Below are positions 58,469 to 64,000 of a DNA stretch of 64,000 nt, piece after piece. Numbering within the stretch: the first letter of the stretch is position 1; each line of letters starts with the position of its first letter. The translations under genes and the position numbers were made by a program. Source of the stretch: WHSW01 sp963777775 (GTDB lineage Bacteria > Actinomycetota > Thermoleophilia > Solirubrobacterales > 70-9); the NCBI GenBank assembly GCA_963777775.1, contig CAVZRL010000009.1, positions 1,426,001 to 1,490,000 of the forward strand, in the 5' to 3' direction. Below the pieces are notes generated by a model. It ran no database searches. It was given only the letters and a program-made list of their open reading frames with translations, and was not told the origin of the DNA.

Positions 58469-60670
58469 TTGGTCGAGCTCGGAGCAGCCTGCCTGATCGC
58501 AGCCCCGCTGGCCTGTCTGTACGCCGGTGGGGCGGCGCTGATCGGAGCCTCCCGCAAGGACCGACGGCTGGTCGATTCGTCGCGGCGCGCCGTCTACGCG
58601 CTCTGCGCGCTGCTCACGGTCGCCGTCGTCGTGCTCGAGGCGGCCTTCCTGCGCTCGGACTTCTCGGTCGCGCTGGTCGCCGAGCACTCGTCGACGACCA
58701 CCCCGACCTTCTACAAGCTGACCGCCCTATGGTCGAGCCAGGGAGGCTCGCTGCTGCTCTGGGCGTGGGTGCTCTCGATCGCCTCCAGTGCGGTGCTCTA
58801 CCTGACCCGCAACCGCCATCGCGAGGTCGTCCCCTACGCGACCGCCGTGCTCGCTGGGCTCGGGCTCTTCTTCACCGGGCTGATGCTGCTCGCCGACGGT
58901 GCCGGGCCGTTCGCGCGACTCGACCCCGCGCCCGCGGAGGGCGTCGGGCTGAACCCGCTGCTGCGCCACTGGGCGATGGCGATCCACCCGCCGATGCTCT
59001 ATTCCGGCTACGTCTTCTTCTCGATCCCGTTCGCGTTCGCGATCGGGGCGCTGATTGCGCGCCGCGTCGACGCGAGCTGGATCCGCTCGACCCGGCGCTT
59101 CGCGCTGATCGCCTGGACCTTCCTCGCGTCGGGGCTTCTGCTCGGCATGTTCTGGTCCTATGAGGAGCTCGGCTGGGGCGGCTACTGGGGTTGGGACGCG
59201 GTCGAGAACGCCGCCCTGATGCCGTGGCTGGTCGGGACCGCGTTCCTGCACTCGGTCATGGTCCAGGAGAAGCGCGGGATGCTGCGGGTCTGGAACGTAT
59301 CGCTGGTCGTCGCCACGTTCACCCTCGCGCTGCTCGGCACCTTCCTGGTCCGCTCGGGGATCCTCGAGTCGATCCACGCCTTCGGAGCCTCGACCGTCGG
59401 CGGGCCGCTGCTGGGACTGATCGCGATCGTCATCGTCGGCTCCGCGGCGCTGATCGTCTCGCGGCTCGACGATCTGCGCGGTGAGCGGCGGATCGAGTCG
59501 CTGGCCTCGCGCGAGTCGGTCTTCCTGGTCAACAACCTGCTGCTGGTCGGGCTCGCGGCGGTGATCTTCTGGGGCACGTTCTTTCCCTTGATATCCGAGG
59601 CGGTCACGGGTGAGCGCTCCTCGCTGGGCTCGCCCTGGTTCGACCGCTACACGGCGCCGCTGGCGATCCTGGTGGTCCTCTTCACCGGGATCGGGCCATT
59701 GCTCGCCTGGCGGCGGGTGAGCGCCGGGGTGCTCTGGCGGCTGCTGCGCGCGCCGCTCGCCGCGGCGGCGGTGACGACGGTCGCCGTCGCCGCGCTGACC
59801 GACGCGCTCGCCGAGCCGCTGGCGCTGGTCCTGTTCGCATTCGCAGCCTTCGCCCTCGCCGCGCTCGCTTCCGAGTTCTGGCGCGGCGCCGAGGCGCAGC
59901 GGGCGCTCGAGGGCGACCTCGGCCGGCTCGGTGCGCTGGTCCGCGTCGTGGGGCGAAACCGGCGCCGCTACGGCGGCTACATCGCCCACGCCGGCTTCGC
60001 GTTGCTGCTGATCGCGGTCGCGGCCTCGTCCAGCTTTCAGACCAGCTCCGATCTGCGGCTGATGCCGGGGGAGTCGGGCGAGGTCGGCGACTACACGGTC
60101 ACCTACGTCGAGCCGACGAGCTCGATCGATCCCGCCGAGCAGCGGGTCAACTTCGGCGCCGTGCTCGCGGTCGAGCGCGACGGCGAGCCGTTCGCGACCC
60201 TGCGCCCCTCGCGCAACTACTACTCCTCGGTCGCCGCGGAGGGGACGCTGCGCGGGTTCTTCGAGGGCGAGGCGACGAGCGAGGTGGGTCGCCGAGCGCG
60301 GCCGGGCGGCGACCTGTGGACGGCGATGCGACCCGACCTCGCTCGCTACGACGGGTTCATCGAGGGCGCCGACCGGCGGATCGCCCGCGCGACCGGCACC
60401 GCGGCCGTCGAGCAGGCCCCGTTCCTCGCCCAGACCCGGAGCGGGCTCCAGGGTCTCGCCGTCGCCGGGCTTGCTGAGCGCTACCGGACCGACCCGGTCC
60501 CGGTCGACTTCCGCGTCAACGTCAACCCGCTCGTGCTCTGGATCTGGATCGGCGGCGCGATCGCGATCGGCGGCGCGATGGTCGCCGTCTGGCCGGCGCC
60601 GGAAGCGCGCCGTCGGCGGGTCTCCGACGTCTACGCGGCGCGGCTCGCCCGCGACCTGGAGCGGGTCTAG
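58469..60670 (+). CDS. ccmF: Cytochrome c haem lyase subunit CcmF
   Basis: 733 residues with about 14-15 helices. LTALWSSQGGSLLLWAWVLS and GYWGWDAVENAALMPWLVGT form the WWD-like haem-handling domain; conserved His residues are in MAIHPPMLYSGYVF and VLFF-like helices, and a large outside loop (about 520-690) is also typical. It attaches haem to apocytochrome c with CcmE. TTG 58469 is the best start (the N-terminus reads MVELGAACLIAAPLACLYAG). A ccmI-like gene follows. Other Ccm genes lie elsewhere. Confidence 0.93.
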   Translation: MVELGAACLIAAPLACLYAGGAALIGASRKDRRLVDSSRRAVYALCALLTVAVVVLEAAFLRSDFSVALVAEHSSTTTPTFYKLTALWSSQGGSLLLWAWVLSIASSAVLYLTRNRHREVVPYATAVLAGLGLFFTGLMLLADGAGPFARLDPAPAEGVGLNPLLRHWAMAIHPPMLYSGYVFFSIPFAFAIGALIARRVDASWIRSTRRFALIAWTFLASGLLLGMFWSYEELGWGGYWGWDAVENAALMPWLVGTAFLHSVMVQEKRGMLRVWNVSLVVATFTLALLGTFLVRSGILESIHAFGASTVGGPLLGLIAIVIVGSAALIVSRLDDLRGERRIESLASRESVFLVNNLLLVGLAAVIFWGTFFPLISEAVTGERSSLGSPWFDRYTAPLAILVVLFTGIGPLLAWRRVSAGVLWRLLRAPLAAAAVTTVAVAALTDALAEPLALVLFAFAAFALAALASEFWRGAEAQRALEGDLGRLGALVRVVGRNRRRYGGYIAHAGFALLLIAVAASSSFQTSSDLRLMPGESGEVGDYTVTYVEPTSSIDPAEQRVNFGAVLAVERDGEPFATLRPSRNYYSSVAAEGTLRGFFEGEATSEVGRRARPGGDLWTAMRPDLARYDGFIEGADRRIARATGTAAVEQAPFLAQTRSGLQGLAVAGLAERYRTDPVPVDFRVNVNPLVLWIWIGGAIAIGGAMVAVWPAPEARRRRVSDVYAARLARDLERV

Positions 60671-60689
60671 GCCTCGCGCCGGGCGCCCG

Positions 60690-60695
60690 TACGCT
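60690..60695 (+). promoter_or_regulatory. -10 hexamer TACGCT of the ccmI-like gene
   Basis: TACGCT ends seven bases before GTG 60703. Confidence 0.4.
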
Positions 60696-60702
60696 CCCGG
60701 CG

Positions 60703-60978
60703 GTGGAGATCCTCCTCGCGCTGGTCATCGTCGTCGCGCTCGCCTGGTTCGTGAGCGCCCCGCTGCGCCGCGGTGCCTCGGCGCCGGCCGCGACCGAGGA
60801 CGCTCGCGCCGCCGAGCTCGATGCCCGCAAGCAGGCGCTCTACCGCCAGATCCGGGACGCTGAGCTCGATCGCGCTCAGGGCAAGCTCTCCGAGCCCGAC
60901 TGGCGTCGGCTCGACTCCGAGCTGCGTCGCGAGGCGGTCGAGGTCCTGAAACGGATCGACGCGCTGGACGCGGGCTGA
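60703..60978 (+). CDS. CcmI/CycH N-terminal-like small membrane protein
   Basis: 91 residues. One membrane helix (EILLALVIVVALAWFVSAPL) and a cytoplasmic helical part, LDARKQALYRQIRDAELDRA then GKLSEPDWRRLDSELRREAV, close to the first part of CcmI. The TPR part of full CcmI is missing, as in many actinobacterial versions. GTG 60703 has TACGCT seven bases upstream. Follows ccmF by 32 bases, supporting a role in cytochrome c maturation. Confidence 0.8.
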   Translation: MEILLALVIVVALAWFVSAPLRRGASAPAATEDARAAELDARKQALYRQIRDAELDRAQGKLSEPDWRRLDSELRREAVEVLKRIDALDAG

Positions 60979-60989
60979 GCACGGCCCGC

Positions 60990-60995
60990 TACCCT
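60990..60995 (+). promoter_or_regulatory. -10 hexamer TACCCT of secG
   Basis: TACCCT ends eight bases before ATG 61004. Confidence 0.4.
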
Positions 60996-61003
60996 GCCCG
61001 GCG

Positions 61004-61228
61004 ATGGAGAACGTGCTCGGCGTCGTCCAGGTCCTGATCTCGGTGATCCTGATCTTCCTCGTCCTGCTGCACTCGGGCAAGGACTCAGGGCTTTCCGGCG
61101 CCTTCGGGATCGGCTCCACCGGGGGCTCGTTCGGCGGCGGCTCACTGGTTGAGCGAAACCTCGATCGCTGGACGATCTTCTTCGCGATCCTGTTCGTCGT
61201 CAACACGCTCGTCCTGCTCAAGATCTAG
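61004..61228 (+). CDS. secG: Protein translocase subunit SecG
   Basis: 74 residues with two helices (VLGVVQVLISVILIFLVLLH and WTIFFAILFVVNTLVLLKI) and between them HSGKDSGLSGAFGIGSTGGS, the Gly/Ser-rich loop of SecG. It helps SecYE move proteins across the membrane. ATG 61004 has its own -10, so it may be transcribed separately from the Ccm genes. Length and pattern are typical. Confidence 0.93.
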   Translation: MENVLGVVQVLISVILIFLVLLHSGKDSGLSGAFGIGSTGGSFGGGSLVERNLDRWTIFFAILFVVNTLVLLKI

Positions 61229-61261
61229 GCCGCTCGTGGCCCGTTGGCCGGCGGACCGACC

Positions 61262-62479
61262 CTAGACCGGGGCGTCGAATGCGATCGGGAGCTCGGTCGG
61301 CCCCGTGTTGCCGGACGGCGGCAGTGAGCGCACCTCGCCGGCGAGGCGGGGCGGCGGCAGGCGCTGCGCCAGCAGCGCCAGCGCCTCGGCGATGTCGGTG
61401 CGGGCCACGTAGTGGCCGATGCAGTGGTGGACGCCGGCGCCGAAGCCGAAGTTGCGCGGGCGCTCGGCCGCGATGTCAAAGCCCGGCTCGGGGCACTGGC
61501 GCGGGTCGCTGCCCGCCGATTCGGTGAGCAGGTGCAGGGTCGTCCCGGCGGCGATTCGAAGGCCCTGGAAGTCCAGGTCCTCGCTCGCCTCGCGGGTGAT
61601 CCAGGTGATGGTCGGGTTGACCCGCATCACCTCGGCGACCGCCGGCCGGGAGAGCTCGGGGCGTTCGCCGAGCAGGCGCCACTGGGCGGGGTGCTCGGCG
61701 AAGGTCTGCAGCGCGAGCCCGAGCTGGTTGCGGGTCGTGTCCATGCCGCCGAAGGCGAGCAGGACCAGCGACGAGCGAAGCTCCTGCTCGGAGAGGCCGT
61801 CCCCCTCGTGCTGGGCCTCGACCAGTCGGGTGACGAAGTCGTCGCCCGGCTCGGCGAGCTTGGCGGCGATCAGCTCGTCGGCGTAGCCGAACAGGCCCGC
61901 GAGCGCGGCCTCGATCCGCGCCAGCCGGGGCCGGATCTCGACCGTCAGCGCGAGCCCGATCTCGCTCGACCACTCGGCGATCGAGCGCCAGCGCTGCTCC
62001 GGCAGCCCGAGCACGATCGCGATCGCCCGCGCCGCGTAGGGCTCGGCGAACTCGGTCACGAACTCGCAGCGGCCGCGATCCGCGAAGCGGTCGATCAGCT
62101 CCGCGGCGAGGGAACGGAAGCGCGGGATCAGGGCCTCGATCGCGCGCGGCGCGAACGCCGGCGCGAGCAGCCGCCGCAGCCGCGCGTGGTCTGAGCCCTC
62201 GAGGTTGAGCAGGATCCCCGTCCACCAGTCGACGAATGGTCCCTCGGTGACGCCGTTGTGGGCGGGCCAGGCGGCGCTGCCCTGGCGCAGGCGCCGGTCG
62301 GTGAGCAGCGCCTTGACCTCGTCGTAGCGCAGGATCGCGAGCCCGTACTCGGTGCACGCGTACCAGCCGTGCTCACGCGCGGCGCGGACCTCCGCGGAGG
62401 TGACCGAGAAGCCCGGGACGGAGAGCTCGAGGTGCGGCTCGGTGGGGCTCGGTGCGGCCATCTCGATATTGAAGCCCAT
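61262..62479 (-). CDS. Cytochrome P450
   Basis: 405 residues, soluble bacterial P450. The I-helix oxygen-activating motif is LAFGGMDTTRNQLGL; E-x-x-R is in AEVMRVNPTITWITRE; the haem loop is FGFGAGVHHCIGHYVAR with the axial Cys. C-helix LEGSDHARLRRLLAPAFAPR is also present. No membrane anchor, so redox partners (ferredoxin and reductase) must come from elsewhere. ATG 62479 is preceded by GGGCGAGGCGG. Substrate unknown; it faces a LuxR/MalT-like regulator that may control it. Confidence 0.95.
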   Translation of the reverse strand: MGFNIEMAAPSPTEPHLELSVPGFSVTSAEVRAAREHGWYACTEYGLAILRYDEVKALLTDRRLRQGSAAWPAHNGVTEGPFVDWWTGILLNLEGSDHARLRRLLAPAFAPRAIEALIPRFRSLAAELIDRFADRGRCEFVTEFAEPYAARAIAIVLGLPEQRWRSIAEWSSEIGLALTVEIRPRLARIEAALAGLFGYADELIAAKLAEPGDDFVTRLVEAQHEGDGLSEQELRSSLVLLAFGGMDTTRNQLGLALQTFAEHPAQWRLLGERPELSRPAVAEVMRVNPTITWITREASEDLDFQGLRIAAGTTLHLLTESAGSDPRQCPEPGFDIAAERPRNFGFGAGVHHCIGHYVARTDIAEALALLAQRLPPPRLAGEVRSLPPSGNTGPTELPIAFDAPV

Positions 62480-62515
62480 CGTCCGCCTCGCCCGAGATCC
62501 ACTACGGGAGAGGCA

Positions 62516-62521
62516 TAGACT
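62516..62521 (+). promoter_or_regulatory. -10 hexamer TAGACT of the regulator gene
   Basis: TAGACT ends six bases before GTG 62528, in the 48-base gap to the P450 start. Confidence 0.5.
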
Positions 62522-62527
62522 CGAACC

Positions 62528-64000
62528 GTGTTGTTTGGCCGGGAGCACGAGTGTGCCCGGCTCGAGGAGCTGCTCGACGATGCCCGCAACGGGCACAGCC
62601 GGGCGCTTGTCCTGCGGGGCGACCCCGGGATCGGCAAGACCGCGCTGCTCGAGTACGCAATCGAGCGCGCCGAGGGCTTTCGGGTCTTGCGCGCGGTCGG
62701 GATCGAGTCAGAGTCCAAGCTCGCCTTCTCGGGCCTGCACCAGCTGCTTCGCCCGGTGCTGGGGGCACTCGACCAGGTACCCGAGGCGGGGGCCGAGGCG
62801 CTGCGCCGGTCGCTGGCGCTGGCGGAGCCCGGCGAGGTCAACCCGTTCCTCGTCTACGCCGGCGCGCTGCAGCTGCTCGCCGCGGCAGCCGAGCGCGAGC
62901 CGATCCTCGCCGTCGTCGACGACGCGCACTGGCTCGACCCGGCCTCGGCGGAGGCGATTACGTTCGCTGCGCGCCGCCTGGAGGCGGAGTCGGTCGCCGT
63001 TCTGTTCGCCGTGCGCGAGGGGGAGACAACTCGGCTCGACGCGCGAGGCATTCCCGAGCTGTGGATCAAGGGACTGAGCGCGGAGGCGGCCGGCGAGTTG
63101 CTCGCCGAGGTCAACGGGGGGTCGATCGCGGCCGCGGTCGCCGGACGGCTGGTCGCCGCCACCGAGGGCAACCCGCTCGCGCTGGTCGAGATCCCCCCGA
63201 TGCTCAGCGAGGGCCAGCGTGCCGGGACCGACCCGCTCGACGATCCGCTCGCGGTGGGCGAGAGCGTCGAACGGGCGTTCCTCTCGCGAGCGCGATCGCT
63301 CTCGCCGCGGGCCAGGGAAGCGCTGCTGATCGCCGCAGCGAGCGACAGCGGCGATCTCGCCGCGATCGCGCGTGCCGGCGGCGGGAGTGTCGCCGCACTG
63401 GATGAGGCGGAGGAGGGGGGCCTCGTCCGCGTCCACGGCGGCGAGCTGTCCTTTCGCCATCCACTGGTTCGATCGGCGGTCTATGCGGCCGCCTCGGCCG
63501 GCGCCCGCCGTGAGGCGCATGCCGCCCTAGCCGAGGCGTTCGGGGAAGAGGACGCAGATCGTCGCGCCTGGCATCTGGCTGCGGCAGCGATCGGTCCGGA
63601 CGAAGCGATCGCCGCCGCGCTCGAGGGGGCCGCCGAGCGCGCCCGAGGGCGCGGGGGCGTGGGCGCCGAGGCCCGTCTGCTGGAGCGCTCCGCCGCCTTG
63701 ACGCCAGACCCGGACCAGCGCGCTTCTCGCCTCGGCCAAGCAGGCTGGGCCGCTTTCTTCGCAGGCTGGAGCGATGAGGCGCTGGCGCTGCTTGAGCAGC
63801 GGCCTGCAGCTTGTCGCGGATCCACTGACGCGGGCGGACCTGCACGACTCCCTCGCATATGTGTTCTGGTCGCGCGCGTCGCCAGCCGGCGTGCATGCCG
63901 AGAGCTGCGTCGCCGAGGCCGAGAGCGTGGCGGAGGGGACCCGGTACGAGCCGCGAAGCTTCTCTGGCACGCGACGGAAGGGGCCGGCATTGGATTCGAC
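62528..64000 (+). CDS. LuxR/MalT-type ATPase regulator, 5' part (two frameshifts near the edge)
   Basis: The first 490 or so codons of a large AAA-type regulator. LFGREHECARLEELLDDARN begins the ATPase domain; Walker A is RGDPGIGKTALLEYAIERA, Walker B-like ILAVVDDAHWLDPASAEAI, then ATEGNPLALVEIPPML. Such proteins continue into TPR repeats and a C-terminal LuxR helix-turn-helix, here off the window. Frame breaks occur near 63800 (EALALLEQ joins LQLVADPLTRADLHDSLAYV) and 63930 (back to DPVRAAKLLWHATEGAGIG). GTG 62528 has TAGACT upstream. Probably regulates the divergent P450. Confidence 0.8.
   Translation, partial: MLFGREHECARLEELLDDARNGHSRALVLRGDPGIGKTALLEYAIERAEGFRVLRAVGIESESKLAFSGLHQLLRPVLGALDQVPEAGAEALRRSLALAEPGEVNPFLVYAGALQLLAAAAEREPILAVVDDAHWLDPASAEAITFAARRLEAESVAVLFAVREGETTRLDARGIPELWIKGLSAEAAGELLAEVNGGSIAAAVAGRLVAATEGNPLALVEIPPMLSEGQRAGTDPLDDPLAVGESVERAFLSRARSLSPRAREALLIAAASDSGDLAAIARAGGGSVAALDEAEEGGLVRVHGGELSFRHPLVRSAVYAAASAGARREAHAALAEAFGEEDADRRAWHLAAAAIGPDEAIAAALEGAAERARGRGGVGAEARLLERSAALTPDPDQRASRLGQAGWAAFFAGWSDEALALLEQRPAACRGSTDAGGPARLPRICVLVARVASRRACRELRRRGRERGGGDPVRAAKLLWHATEGAGIGFD

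Noticed and set aside
58727..59989. 420-codon minus-strand open frame opposite ccmF
   Set aside because: Antisense shadow rich in Asp, Arg, Gln and Gly; ccmF is continuous and well conserved.

Overview
The window is about 70% G+C and densely coded on both strands. Gene content and promoter style point to a high-GC actinobacterium, most plausibly of the class Thermoleophilia (Solirubrobacterales-like). That placement is an inference; no rRNA, tRNA, CRISPR array, phage gene or transposase was found.

Layout. (1) 0-31 kb is a surface-polysaccharide island: a frameshifted PslG-like glycoside hydrolase, an O-antigen-ligase/TPR protein, a polyprenyl-phosphate sugar-1-phosphate transferase, a run of damaged methyltransferase and glycosyltransferase genes (6.4-9.5 kb), a Wzm/Wzt ABC exporter, a large methyltransferase-like/GT4/GT-A-like protein, two GT2 paralogs with charged C-terminal tails around a methyltransferase, a GT4-GT2 fusion, two CDP-paratose 2-epimerase-like proteins, two tandem GT-C-like membrane proteins and a dolichol-phosphate-mannose-synthase-like GT2. 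A polar amino-acid ABC transporter (17.8-20.4 kb) and an O-phosphoserine-type cysteine synthase, CysM (22.0 kb), sit inside it. (2) 31.5-41.6 kb is metabolic and housekeeping: a Mec-like JAMM peptidase, a zinc-ribbon/DUF2007 protein, DUF1152 and DUF1802 proteins, hydantoinase A/B, L-aspartate oxidase, a class II histone-deacetylase-like enzyme and a coiled-coil protein. (3) 41.7-50 kb is mixed: a frameshifted GT4, a second ThiS/MoaD protein overlapping a BNR-repeat protein, a Flp-type pilin, RNase PH, RdgB, a CDF metal transporter, a roadblock-like protein and two exported proteins. (4) 51.6-56.2 kb is a second glycan block. (5) 56-64 kb holds a PAS-GGDEF cyclase, an SDR, the cytochrome c maturation set ccmE-ccmF-ccmI-like, secG, a cytochrome P450 and the start of a LuxR/MalT-like ATPase.

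Working together: the glycan genes can prime a lipid carrier, add sugars, methylate or cap the chain, flip it (Wzm/Wzt) and ligate or trim it outside. A CysO-like 3' end at the left edge, CysM at 22.0 kb and the Mec-like JAMM gene at 31.5 kb are the parts of the sulfur-carrier route to cysteine known from Mycobacterium, here dispersed. Both sulfur-carrier proteins carry residues beyond Gly-Gly, so a trimming step may be needed.

Two sequence-level patterns stand out. About 25 genes have a TANNNT -10 hexamer only 6-9 bases before the start codon, the signature of leaderless transcription; this decides several starts, including an unusual ATC start at 48923. Single-base frameshifts are concentrated at 6.87-9.41 kb, with isolated ones near 0.84, 42.18, 55.86, 63.80 and 63.93 kb; most look like sequencing or assembly indels.
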